This document shows positions 1 to 8,098 of a stretch of 64,000 nt of DNA, piece after piece. The translations under genes and the position numbers were made by a program. The notes below the pieces were generated by a model that had not been told where the DNA came from, made no database searches, and saw only the letters and a program-made list of their open reading frames with translations. Origin of the DNA: Massilia endophytica (GTDB lineage: Bacteria; Pseudomonadota; Gammaproteobacteria; Burkholderiales; Burkholderiaceae_D); contig NZ_CP088952.1 of NCBI RefSeq assembly GCF_021165955.1, forward strand, positions 4,216,001 through 4,280,000, given 5' to 3'. Each line of letters starts with the position of its first letter. The stretch's first letter is position 1.

Positions 1-2
1 GC

Positions 3-251
3 TTCACGCTGCATGAAGTCAGGGTGTCGGACTGGCCTTGGCGAACGCAGGTCGAAGCAATATGGACCGAGACAAACCATGGCACCGACGGAGTGAAGAC
101 CTCCGCAGAAGGGGTGAACCTTATCGAGGTGCGCTGGGGCCGCGTGACCAGTGTCCGCATTTATCCGGATACGGCAGCCCTGGCGAAGACCCTGATGCGT
201 ATTGCCGCGAAGGGCACGGTGGAGGCGCTCGCCCCGCCAATCACGTCGTGA
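3..251 (+). CDS. NTF2/SnoaL-like protein, C-terminal part (5' truncated by window)
   Basis: The reading frame is open from the first bases and ends at a TGA at 249-251, so only about 82 C-terminal residues are present. The pattern of beta-strands ending in VNLIEVRWGRVTSVRIYPD, followed by a short helix, is what is seen at the end of SnoaL/NTF2-fold ketosteroid-isomerase-like proteins, where a strand reading 'ri..G.i..i..y.D' closes the cone. Function is unknown: the family includes both enzymes and ligand-binding proteins. A GTG at 24 could be mistaken for a start, but the fold needs the missing upstream half. It converges with the GNAT gene and overlaps its 3' end by 11 bases. Confidence 0.6.
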   Translation, partial: FTLHEVRVSDWPWRTQVEAIWTETNHGTDGVKTSAEGVNLIEVRWGRVTSVRIYPDTAALAKTLMRIAAKGTVEALAPPITS

Positions 252-693
252 TGGCCTTGCGCAGGAAGATGATGGCTTCCGGGTTGTCGTTGTAACGCCC
301 GCAGGCCGTGTAGCCGCGCTTCTTGTAGAGGTGGATGGCGGCGTCGAGACCGGCCTTGCTGTCCAGGTACACCCAGCGGCGGGCGCCCGCTGCGGCATGC
401 GCTTCCATGGCGTCGAGCAGGGCTTCGGCGATGCCGAGGCCGCGATGGCCCGGGCGCACATAGAGCCGCTTGCATTCGGCAGCGCCTTCGATCTGCGGCA
501 GCGGGCGCAAAGCCACGCAGCCCGCAACGTCATCCCCCACATACGCCAGCCACAATGCGTGATCCGGCTCGCCGAGGAAGGCCTTTACGCCCTCCCGCGT
601 ATCGCGCACGACCACATCGATGGCTTCGAAGTACTCGTTCAACAGAGCGTGGGTCTGTTCCAGCTGGTCGAGGGTCGCGCGGATGATCTTCAT
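241..693 (-). CDS. GNAT family N-acetyltransferase
   Basis: A 150-residue single-domain acetyltransferase of the GNAT superfamily, which transfers an acetyl group from acetyl-CoA to an amine; the substrate is not predictable. The acetyl-CoA loop reads RPGHRGLGIAEALLDAM (motif A, R/QxxGxG/A) near residues 83-99, and the C-terminal helix and strand HLYKKRGYTACGRYN is the usual motif B. The ATG at 693 is chosen because it gives the family's normal N-terminus and forms an ATGA overlap with the stop of the upstream gene, so the two are probably co-transcribed and translationally coupled. Confidence 0.85.
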   Translation of the reverse strand: MKIIRATLDQLEQTHALLNEYFEAIDVVVRDTREGVKAFLGEPDHALWLAYVGDDVAGCVALRPLPQIEGAAECKRLYVRPGHRGLGIAEALLDAMEAHAAAGARRWVYLDSKAGLDAAIHLYKKRGYTACGRYNDNPEAIIFLRKAITT

Positions 694-1490
694 AGTGGAG
701 CCAGTGTAGCAGCCCTCGCGGGTCTGCGCACCGGCTCGGCCGGCTGGCCGTGGGTGGCAAGATCGATTCTGGACATGGCGTCCGCGCATTCCATCGCCAG
801 CGTTGCAGCAGCGCCAGGCTCCATCTGCTGGCGGTAGCGCTCCAGCGCTTCGCGGATCGCAAAGCCGTACACCATGGGCCACTGCTCGGGGGCGGAGCAG
901 AACTTCATCACCGTGGGATGGAAGGCCGTCCAGTGCGTGCGCAGGTAAAGGAAGGGCAGGTCGCGCGGCGCACGCGGCCCGGCGCTGCGCGGCTTGCCGA
1001 AAGCCGGAGTACCCACCGTGCTGTCGACATGGCGGAAGATCTCGCGGATGTCCGGCAATAGCTCGAAACGCAAGGTGCGCGCGCTTTCGCTGATGAGGGG
1101 CCAGAGCCCGTTCGGTGTTCCATCAAGCAGCGCATGCAGGGCATTGCCGCTGTAGTAGGTGTGGCCGTCCGCGCCGCGTTCCGCCGTGAGCAGGCTGGCC
1201 GGGGCGACGCCGCGCGCCGTCGCCTGTGCGCGCACTGCCGCCTGGCAGGCGTAGCCGCCCAGGGCGCCAAGGGCGCAGAACAGGGATTCGGCGTGCACGC
1301 CCTGGTCCTGGGTGAAGATATTACCGAGGCGGCGCAGCAGTTCCCTGGCGGCGACGCGTGCTCCAATCAGCGGATCCTGGGCGCGCGCCTCAACGACCTG
1401 CTTGAGCAGGGCGTCTTCAATCGGATTGCCACGCGCGCGCGGCGGCGCAGCACCTGCGCCCGTAAACGAGGTGAGAAATTTTCTTAGCAT
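690..1490 (-). CDS. Hypothetical protein, first gene of operon with GNAT
   Basis: A predicted 266-residue soluble protein that I cannot assign to a family. There is no signal peptide or obvious membrane helix. The sequence is rich in Ala, Arg and Leu and has an Ala/Gly-rich segment (ALGALGGYACQAA) near residues 70-82. The frame extends upstream to a GTG at 1562, but that version would read through a perfect palindrome at 1530-1550, so I prefer the ATG at 1490, although no strong Shine-Dalgarno precedes either. Its TGA overlaps the ATG of the acetyltransferase gene (ATGA), which implies coupling. Function unknown. Confidence 0.6.
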   Translation of the reverse strand: MLRKFLTSFTGAGAAPPRARGNPIEDALLKQVVEARAQDPLIGARVAARELLRRLGNIFTQDQGVHAESLFCALGALGGYACQAAVRAQATARGVAPASLLTAERGADGHTYYSGNALHALLDGTPNGLWPLISESARTLRFELLPDIREIFRHVDSTVGTPAFGKPRSAGPRAPRDLPFLYLRTHWTAFHPTVMKFCSAPEQWPMVYGFAIREALERYRQQMEPGAAATLAMECADAMSRIDLATHGQPAEPVRRPARAATLAPL

Positions 1491-1529
1491 GTAGGAAGTG
1501 TTGCTTTTATATTTTGCCCAAGTATAGCC

Positions 1530-1550
1530 GAGCATCTGTAACAGATGCTC
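1530..1550. promoter_or_regulatory. Perfect 9+3+9 palindrome in leader of the hypothetical/GNAT operon
   Basis: GAGCATCTG, spacer TAA, CAGATGCTC is a perfect inverted repeat 40 bases upstream of the preferred ATG at 1490. No T-run follows on either strand, so it looks more like a dimeric repressor operator or a leader hairpin than a terminator. No binding protein can be named. Confidence 0.45.
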
Positions 1551-1575
1551 ACGCTTTCTCACTTCGGGAAAATAT

Positions 1576-2619
1576 TTAACTGCTGTGTCTTTCGACGATG
1601 GTGAAGCCCACGTCGCAGACCGGGTCCACCACCGGCTTTCCTTCCGTACGCTGGATGATGTAGCGGGCGGCGGTCTGGCCGATCAATGTGCCGTCCACGC
1701 GCACGGTGGTGAGCGCGGGATGCAGGTCGCGTGAAAGCGCCAGGTCGCCCAGTCCGACCACGGCGAGCTGGCGCGGCACCTCGATGCCCTGCGCCTGCGC
1801 TTCGATCAGCACGCCCAGGGCCACCATATCCGAACTGCAGAAGATCGCATCCACGCCAGGATGGCGCTTCAGCAGCGCGCGGAGGCCTTCGCGGCCGCTG
1901 ACCACGGCGCTCGGCGCGGGAACGACATGGGCCGGAACCTCGCCGCCGCTGCCGCCGATGCCCAGTTGCAGGGCGCGTTCCGAGTAGGCCTTGTTGCGGC
2001 GCGCCGCCCGCTCATCGTCCGCACTGATGGCGGCGAGATGGCGGCGCCCCCGGCGGTGCAGGTATTCGGCGACGGCTGCGCCGAGCTTTTCGTGCGAGAA
2101 GCCCACCAGCATATCCACGGGCGTCGGGGTCAGGTCCCAGGTTTCCACGACAGGAATGCCGCTGGCGATGAGGCGGCGGCGCGCGAGCGGAGAGCGCATG
2201 ATGCCGGTGAGGACAACACCATCCGGACGGCGGCCGATGATCGCTTCCAGCAGCGCATCCTCGCGCGACTCTGCGTAACCGGCCTGGCCAAGCATCATCT
2301 GGTAGCCGGAGGCAGCCAGGGTGGAAGTCAGCGCCTGTACGGTCTCGAGGAAGACGGAGCCAGTGATGGTGGGCACCAGCGCAGCCACCAGGCGGCTCTT
2401 GCGCGAGGCAAGGCCGCCAGCCAGCAGGTTGGGCACGTAGCCGGTGCGCTCCACCGCCTCGCGCACGCGCTCCAGTATCTTGTCCGACACGGCTTCCGGC
2501 GTGTTCAGGGCTCGCGACGCAGTGATCGGCGCCACGCCCGCCATCCGGGCGACGTCGCGCAGCGTGAGGCTGTTGCCCTTGCTGCGCTTGCGGCGTACGG
2601 GTTTGTCTTCTTCGCTCAT
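1576..2619 (-). CDS. LacI/GntR-type transcriptional repressor of the uronate locus
   Basis: A 347-residue LacI-family regulator. The N-terminal helix-turn-helix and hinge are clear: LTLRDVARMAGVAPITASRA at about residues 17-36, followed by VREAVERTGYVPN. After it comes a periplasmic-binding-protein-like effector domain (about 65-345, with VAALVPTITGSVF and a hinge typical of gluconate-type GntR proteins). The ATG at 2619 gives a normal N-terminus; the frame stays open upstream into gudD but without homology. It lies 14 bases after gudD as the last gene of the GH2-GH3-gudD operon, so it probably senses a uronate or aldarate intermediate and controls this operon and perhaps the facing genes. 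The sugar ligand is inferred only from context. Confidence 0.88.
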   Translation of the reverse strand: MSEEDKPVRRKRSKGNSLTLRDVARMAGVAPITASRALNTPEAVSDKILERVREAVERTGYVPNLLAGGLASRKSRLVAALVPTITGSVFLETVQALTSTLAASGYQMMLGQAGYAESREDALLEAIIGRRPDGVVLTGIMRSPLARRRLIASGIPVVETWDLTPTPVDMLVGFSHEKLGAAVAEYLHRRGRRHLAAISADDERAARRNKAYSERALQLGIGGSGGEVPAHVVPAPSAVVSGREGLRALLKRHPGVDAIFCSSDMVALGVLIEAQAQGIEVPRQLAVVGLGDLALSRDLHPALTTVRVDGTLIGQTAARYIIQRTEGKPVVDPVCDVGFTIVERHSS

Positions 2620-2633
2620 GGTGCGCGATTCTA

Positions 2634-3959
2634 TCAGCGCACGAGGCAGGGACGCTTGCTGTCGAAGGTCCAGCCGGGAACCAGGTACTGCATGGCCATG
2701 GCGTCGTTGCGCGCGCCAAGGCCCATGCCGAGGTAGCGCTGGTGCGCCGCTTCCACTTCCGCCATATCGAGCTCGATGCCCAGGCCCGGCTTGCGCGGCA
2801 CATCCACCATGCCGCCAACGATTTGCAGGGGCGCCTTCGTGAGGCGCTGGCCATCCTGCCAGATCCAGTGGGTGTCGATGGCGGTGATCTGCCCCGGAGC
2901 CGCTGCGGCCACGTGGGTGAACATGGCCAGCGACACGTCGAAATGGTTGTTGGAGTGGGAACCCCAGGTCAGGCCCCACTCATGGCACAGCTGCGCCACA
3001 CGCACGGAACCCTGCATGGTCCAGAAGTGCGGATCGGCCAGCGGAATCGTCACCGATTGCAGCTGGATGGCGTGTCCCAGCTCGCGCCAGTCGGTGGCGA
3101 TCATGTTCGTTGCGGTCGGCAGGCCGGTGGCGCGGCGGAATTCCGCCATCACCTCGCGCCCGGAATAGCCGTTCTCGGCGCCACATGGGTCCTCGGCGTA
3201 GGCCAGCACGTCGCCTTTGTCGCGGCACAGGCGGATGGCGTCTTTCAGCAGCCAGCCGCCGTTCGGGTCCAGGGTGATGCGCGCCTCGGGGAAGCGCTCG
3301 GCCAGCGCGGTGACGGCTTCCATCTCTTCCTCGCCGCGCAGCACGCCGCCCTTCAGCTTGAAGTCGCGGAAGCCGTAGCGCTTGTAGGCCGCTTCGGCCA
3401 GGGCGACGACGGCCTTGGCATTCATCGCTTCCTGGTGGCGCAGGCGGCACCAGTCGTCTTCCGCGTTCTCGCCATTTTCGTAAGGCAGATCGGTGCGCTG
3501 GCGGTCGCCAATGTAGAACAGGTAACCCAGCATCGGCACCTTGTCGCGCTGCTGGCCGTCACCCAGCAGGGCCGCGAGCGGCACCTCCATGAACTGGCCC
3601 ACCAGGTCGAGGAGCGCGCACTCGATGGCCGTGACGGCGTGGATGGCAATGCGCAGGTCGAAGGTTTGCAGCCCGCGCCCGCCCGCATCGCGGCTCGCGA
3701 AGGCTGTGCGCACGGCGTTCAGCATGGCGTTGTACTGGCCGATGGGCTGACCCACCAGCAGCGCTTCCGCATCCTGCAGGGTCTGGCGGATAGCCTCGCC
3801 GCCGGGCACTTCTCCGACGCCCTGGCGTCCGGAACTGTCGGTGAGGATCAGCAGGTTGCGGGTGAAGAACGGCGCATGCGCCCCGCTCAGGTTGAGGAGC
3901 ATGCTGTCGCGGCCCGCCACGGGAATGACGCGCAGGGAGGTGATCTTTGGAGTGTTCAT
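2634..3959 (-). CDS. gudD: Glucarate dehydratase
   Basis: A 441-residue enolase-superfamily enzyme (E. coli GudD is 446) that dehydrates D-glucarate, and often L-idarate, to 5-keto-4-deoxy-D-glucarate in the cytoplasm. Visible signatures are the N-terminal capping domain (PGGEAIRQTL near 53-62), the lysine of the barrel KLKGG (about 205-209), the metal ligands within LDPNGGW and YAEDPCGAENGY, an ATNMIATDWREL segment, and the base-containing GSHSNNHFDVSLAMFTHVAA near 337-356. Its ATG overlaps the stop of the GH3 gene (ATGA). With uronate dehydrogenase at 10726 it would form the oxidative uronate pathway; the later enzymes (KDG or lactone steps) are not in this window. Confidence 0.95.
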   Translation of the reverse strand: MNTPKITSLRVIPVAGRDSMLLNLSGAHAPFFTRNLLILTDSSGRQGVGEVPGGEAIRQTLQDAEALLVGQPIGQYNAMLNAVRTAFASRDAGGRGLQTFDLRIAIHAVTAIECALLDLVGQFMEVPLAALLGDGQQRDKVPMLGYLFYIGDRQRTDLPYENGENAEDDWCRLRHQEAMNAKAVVALAEAAYKRYGFRDFKLKGGVLRGEEEMEAVTALAERFPEARITLDPNGGWLLKDAIRLCRDKGDVLAYAEDPCGAENGYSGREVMAEFRRATGLPTATNMIATDWRELGHAIQLQSVTIPLADPHFWTMQGSVRVAQLCHEWGLTWGSHSNNHFDVSLAMFTHVAAAAPGQITAIDTHWIWQDGQRLTKAPLQIVGGMVDVPRKPGLGIELDMAEVEAAHQRYLGMGLGARNDAMAMQYLVPGWTFDSKRPCLVR

Positions 3960-6175
3960 TTTTCGAGTAGGCGGAGCGGGAGTTCGGCGCGGATGTCGTC
4001 GGACGCACTGCCGACCATCAGCTTGAAATTACCCGGCTCGGCGCCCCATTTCAGTTGCTGGTTGAAGAAGGAAAGCGTGTCGCGGTCGATAGTGAAGCTC
4101 ACGCGGCGCAGCTCGCCAGGCTGCAGGCGCACCTGCTGGAAGCCCTTGAGCTCCTTGAGCGGGCGCACCAAGGAGGACACCAGGTCGCGCAGGTAAAGCT
4201 GCACGGTTTCTGTGCCCGCGGCTTTGCCGGTATTCGCCACGTCCACCGTCAGCGTTACTTTCTGGCCGGGCGACATCGTTGCGCTGCTCAGCGCCGCGCC
4301 GGAGTATTTGAAGGTCGTGTAGCTCAGGCCATGGCCGAAGGCATAGCGCGGCGTGTTGACGGAGTCGATATAGGCCGATTTGTAGACGACGTTCTTCTCG
4401 TCCAGCACCGGGCGGCCCGTGTTGTACTGCGCGTAGGACAGGGGAATCTGACCCATGTTGCGAGGGAATGTGACGGGCAGCTTGCCGGACGGGTTGTAGT
4501 CGCCGAACAGCACGTCCGCCACGGCGTTGCCGCCTTCGGTTCCCGGGAACCAGGCGTAGACAATGGCGTTCGCCTTGTCCGCAACCTCATTGAAGATCAG
4601 CGGGCGGCCGGCCAGCATCACAACAACCACCGGCTTGCCCGTGGCCTTGAGAGCTTCGAACAGGGCAGTTTGCTGGCCCGGCAGGCCAATGTCCGTGCGC
4701 GACTTGGCCTCGCCGCTCATGTCCCACGTTTCGCCGACGGCCAGTACGACGACGTCCGCCTGCGCGGCGGCTGCGAGGGCTGCATCCAGCTTGTCCAGCG
4801 TGGCGCAGCCGGGCGCGCATGCGGCGGCGTGGGTGACCTGTGCCGAGCTCCCTGCGCGGCGGCGGATGCCCTCCACAATGCTCACGACTTCGGCGCGTTC
4901 GCCCTGCACTACCCAGCCGCCTTCCAGGTCGCGGCGGGAATCCGCCAGGGGGCCGATCACCGCAATGCGCCTGGCGGCAGCAGCCAGCGGCAAAACGCCG
5001 CCTTCGTTCTTCAGCAGCACCATGGACTTGCGCGCCACGTCGCGCGCGATCTCGCGGTGCCTCGGATCGTTCAGCGCCGCCTTCTCCCGCTCCGCATTGG
5101 AGAAGCGGTAGGGATCGTCGAAGAGGCCAAGCTCGTACTTCTTCACCAGCACGCGGCGCACGGCATCGTCCAGCAGCTTCTGCGGCACTTTACCGCTGCG
5201 TACCGCCGCTGCCAGGTGTGCAGTATAGGCATAGCCCTCCATGTCGATATCGCTGCCCGCGTTCAGCGCCTTCGCGGCAGCATCGGCGAGATCGGAGGCG
5301 TAACCGTGGGGCACCATTTCCTTGATCGACGCCCAGTCGCTCACGACGAGCCCCTTGAAGCCCCATGCGCCTTTCAGGATGTCGCGCTGCAGGTAGGCGC
5401 TGCCCGTGGCAGGCACGCCGTTCAGCGTGTTGAAGGAATTCATGAAGGTGGCAGCGCCTGCGTCCAGCGCCGCCTTGAAGGGCGGCAGGTAGACCTCATG
5501 CAGCTGCTGCTCGCTCATGTCCACCGCGTTGTAGTCGCGGCCCGCGATGGCTGCGCCGTAAGCGGCAAAGTGCTTGGCTGTAGCCATCACGGCATCCGTG
5601 CCGCCCAGCTTCGCCGTCTGGAAACCCTTGACGCGGGCGGCGGCGATGCGGGAGCCAAGCCAGGTGTCCTCGCCCGCGCCTTCCATGATCCGGCCCCAGC
5701 GCGGGTCGCGCGCCACGTCCATCATGGGTGCGAAGGTCCAGTGGATGCCGGAAGCCGCGGCTTCGATGGCCGCAACGCGGGCGCCCTGCTCTATCGCCTC
5801 CATGTCCCATGACGCCGCCTCGCCCAGCGGCACGGGGAAGACCGTTTTGTAGCCGTGGATGACGTCAAGGCTGAACAGAAGCGGAATCTTCAGGCGCGAC
5901 TGCATGGCCAGCGCCTGGATTTCGCGGGTTTCGGCCACGCCCTTCACATTCAGCATGGAGCCCACCTTGCCAGCGCGGATATCGGCCAGCTTGTCCGCGT
6001 ACTTGCTGCTTTCCGGCCCCGTGAACTGGCGGCCGGAAAGCTGGTGCAGCTGGCCCACCTTCTCTTCCAGGGTCATCCTCTTCAGCAGTTCGTCCACCTT
6101 GCGCGCTACCTGCGCGTCCTGCGCGAAGGCCAGGACTGGGAGGAGCGCTGCCGCTGCGAGTGCGCGCCGCTTCAT
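3956..6175 (-). CDS. Exported GH3 glycosidase (BglX-like beta-glucosidase)
   Basis: A 739-residue glycoside hydrolase family 3 enzyme with an N-terminal signal peptide (MKRRALAAAALLPVLAFAQ), hence probably periplasmic. The (beta/alpha)8 domain carries the substrate-binding KHF (K201-H202) and the nucleophile Asp in GLVVSDW (D280). The second alpha/beta domain (about 400-610) and the C-terminal fibronectin-III-like domain (about 640-739) match the BglX layout (E. coli BglX 765 residues). It removes beta-linked glucosyl or xylosyl residues; the true substrate is unknown. The ATG at 6175 overlaps the GH2 stop (TGA), and the 3' end overlaps gudD, so the enzymes are coupled in one operon. Confidence 0.92.
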   Translation of the reverse strand: MKRRALAAAALLPVLAFAQDAQVARKVDELLKRMTLEEKVGQLHQLSGRQFTGPESSKYADKLADIRAGKVGSMLNVKGVAETREIQALAMQSRLKIPLLFSLDVIHGYKTVFPVPLGEAASWDMEAIEQGARVAAIEAAASGIHWTFAPMMDVARDPRWGRIMEGAGEDTWLGSRIAAARVKGFQTAKLGGTDAVMATAKHFAAYGAAIAGRDYNAVDMSEQQLHEVYLPPFKAALDAGAATFMNSFNTLNGVPATGSAYLQRDILKGAWGFKGLVVSDWASIKEMVPHGYASDLADAAAKALNAGSDIDMEGYAYTAHLAAAVRSGKVPQKLLDDAVRRVLVKKYELGLFDDPYRFSNAEREKAALNDPRHREIARDVARKSMVLLKNEGGVLPLAAAARRIAVIGPLADSRRDLEGGWVVQGERAEVVSIVEGIRRRAGSSAQVTHAAACAPGCATLDKLDAALAAAAQADVVVLAVGETWDMSGEAKSRTDIGLPGQQTALFEALKATGKPVVVVMLAGRPLIFNEVADKANAIVYAWFPGTEGGNAVADVLFGDYNPSGKLPVTFPRNMGQIPLSYAQYNTGRPVLDEKNVVYKSAYIDSVNTPRYAFGHGLSYTTFKYSGAALSSATMSPGQKVTLTVDVANTGKAAGTETVQLYLRDLVSSLVRPLKELKGFQQVRLQPGELRRVSFTIDRDTLSFFNQQLKWGAEPGNFKLMVGSASDDIRAELPLRLLEK

Positions 6176-8013
6176 GGGTTCTCCTTTGCGTACTGCTGCT
6201 GTTTCTGCTCGTAGTAGGCCTTCAGGGTATGGAAGGCCTGTTTGCGTTTGCCGGTTTCGCTGATCAGGCCCTTGCGGTTCCAGTAGTCCTGGAAGTAGGG
6301 ATGCGGACGGCGCGGCGAGCGGAAGTCCACCAGCACCCACGGCGTCATGCCGCGCAGGCCGGGAATGGCGTCGAGCATGCGGAACTGGTTCTTGTACAGC
6401 TGGTCCTGGTACTCCTCGCTCCAGCGCGTATCCGAGTCGCCGTGGAAGCCGCCCAGGGCGTCCGCGCCGAACTCCGTGATCAGCACCGGCTTGTTGTAGG
6501 GGATGTTGAAGTGGAAGTTCAGCATGTCCTTGTTGCTGGCCCAGTACCAGCCCGCATACTCGTTGAAGCTGGCCAGGTCCAGCTTGTCCGCCAGCGGGTC
6601 TTCCACCGTCACTTCCGCGCCCTTGCGGTGCACTTCGAGTGCGGCGCCGATCAGGCGGGTGCCGTCCAGCGAGCGCGCCGCATCCGCCAGCTTGCCCATG
6701 AAGACGTTGCGCGGTTCGCTGACCGGCGTTTCGTTACCGATGGACCAGATCACCACGCTCGCGCGATTCTTGTCGCGCACGATCAGGTCCGTGAGCTGGC
6801 GGTTGGCATTGGCGTAGGTGTCGGGGTTCTGCCAGGAGATGGTCCAGTACACGGGCACTTCGGCCCATACCATCAGGCCCATTTCGTCGGCCAGCCGGAT
6901 CATCTCCTCGCTGTGCGGGTAGTGCGCCAGGCGGACGTAATTGCAGTTCATCTCGCGCGCCCATTGCAGCAGCATGCGCATGTCGCCCGCGCCGCGCAGG
7001 CGGCCGGGGATCAGCGGGTTTTCGTCGTGCACGGATACGCCACGCAGGAAGATGGATTTCCCGTTCAGCAGAATGTCCTTGCCGCGGGTCTCGATGGTGC
7101 GGAAGCCGATGCGGTCCGCAATGCGATCCGTCGCGCCGGTGATGGTGACGTCGTAAAGCTTCGGCGCCTCGGGCGACCAGTAGCGCAGCGAACGTACCGG
7201 AATACTGATTGCGGCCCGGCCGTTCGCATCGGTGCGCACGGTGCTGCGGATTCCCGCCTCGGGAATGGCTACCACGATTTCCTGCTCGCGCTGCGCGCCT
7301 GCCAGCTGCACATAGCCCTCGATGCGTTTCAGGTCGCCCTTGGCCAGCTGCACCTTGTAGTCAGCGATATAGGTGGCAGGCGTTTCGGCCAGCAGCACGT
7401 CGCGCGTGATGCCGCCGTAGTTCCACCAGTCGGTGCTCACGGTGGGAATCTCGTCCTGGCGGCGCACATTGTCCGCCTTCACGACGACGACGTTTTCGCC
7501 CTGTTTCAGCTTGCCGCTCACCTCGAACTGGAAGGGAGTGAAACCGCCCTTATGGCTGCCCAGCTTCTTCCCGTTCAGGTAGACGTGCGCCTCGTAGTTC
7601 ACTGCGCCGAAGTAGAGGAAATAGCGCTTGCCCTCCTTCGGGGCCGCATTGAAGCGCTGGCGCAGCCATACCGTGCCTTCGTAGAATTCCAGCTTCGCGT
7701 TCTGCGAGTTCCAGTCGCCCGGTATCGCCATGGTGGGCGAGAGGTCGAAGCTGTACTCGATGGTTTCGCCCTTGTCTTTCTGCCTGCGGTCGTCGTAGAA
7801 GCCGCCGGCGCCGGTTTCCGACTGGTCGAAGGGCTTGCGCCGGTAGTCGTAATAGCCGGTTTCATAGGGATCGATGATGTAGTTCCAGCGGCCATTCAGG
7901 CTCTGGTGCTCGCGTCCGTAGATGTTCTGCAGCGCCGCTTCCTGGGCGCCAGCCAGCGCGCTGGCCAGCCAGAGGCAGGCCGCCAGCCATTTGATCGTTC
8001 TCGTCACCGCCAT
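6172..8013 (-). CDS. Exported GH2 beta-glucuronidase/beta-galactosidase-like enzyme
   Basis: A 613-residue family 2 glycosidase. There is a signal peptide to about residue 23, a jelly-roll sugar-binding domain (about 35-205), an Ig-like domain (about 210-300) and a TIM barrel (about 305-600). The acid/base Glu is in WSIGNE (E428) and the nucleophile in LITEFGADA (E514). Conserved RLAHYPHSEEM and VWAEVPVYW segments resemble beta-glucuronidases, and the neighbouring glucarate and uronate genes favour release of glucuronate, but galactosidase activity cannot be excluded. The ATG at 8013 has a good ribosome site (AAGGAG) and lies just behind a 14-bp operator; it heads the operon. Confidence 0.88.
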   Translation of the reverse strand: MAVTRTIKWLAACLWLASALAGAQEAALQNIYGREHQSLNGRWNYIIDPYETGYYDYRRKPFDQSETGAGGFYDDRRQKDKGETIEYSFDLSPTMAIPGDWNSQNAKLEFYEGTVWLRQRFNAAPKEGKRYFLYFGAVNYEAHVYLNGKKLGSHKGGFTPFQFEVSGKLKQGENVVVVKADNVRRQDEIPTVSTDWWNYGGITRDVLLAETPATYIADYKVQLAKGDLKRIEGYVQLAGAQREQEIVVAIPEAGIRSTVRTDANGRAAISIPVRSLRYWSPEAPKLYDVTITGATDRIADRIGFRTIETRGKDILLNGKSIFLRGVSVHDENPLIPGRLRGAGDMRMLLQWAREMNCNYVRLAHYPHSEEMIRLADEMGLMVWAEVPVYWTISWQNPDTYANANRQLTDLIVRDKNRASVVIWSIGNETPVSEPRNVFMGKLADAARSLDGTRLIGAALEVHRKGAEVTVEDPLADKLDLASFNEYAGWYWASNKDMLNFHFNIPYNKPVLITEFGADALGGFHGDSDTRWSEEYQDQLYKNQFRMLDAIPGLRGMTPWVLVDFRSPRRPHPYFQDYWNRKGLISETGKRKQAFHTLKAYYEQKQQQYAKENP

Positions 8014-8026
8014 TTCTCCTTATTTT

Positions 8027-8040
8027 TGGTAGCGCTACCA
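8027..8040. promoter_or_regulatory. LacI-type operator TGGTAGCGCTACCA before the GH2 operon
   Basis: A perfect 14-bp palindrome with the central CG of LacI-family operators, ending 14 bases before the GH2 start codon. Similar TGGTAGCGCTA boxes are known for LacI regulators of xylan and other glycan loci in Gram-negative bacteria. An imperfect copy (11 of 14) is at 11594-11607. The co-transcribed LacI gene is the natural candidate to bind. Confidence 0.75.
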
Positions 8041-8049
8041 ATTCTAACT

Positions 8050-8085
8050 AAAAAAACTGCCGTGGCGCGCAAAACGGCACGGCAG
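8050..8085 (-). terminator. Rho-independent terminator of the first TonB receptor gene
   Basis: Read on the minus strand, CTGCCGTG...CACGGCAG (arms at 8057-8064 and 8078-8085) forms a hairpin followed by a run of seven T (8056-8050). It lies 13 bases after the receptor stop and before the GH2 operator, so receptor and hydrolase operon are separate transcription units. Confidence 0.75.
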
Positions 8086-8098
8086 AAAGCAGAGGGAA

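Noticed and set aside
1562..1562. GTG start extending the hypothetical protein to 290 residues
   Set aside because: It would translate through the perfect palindrome at 1530-1550 and has no ribosome site; the ATG at 1490 is kept.
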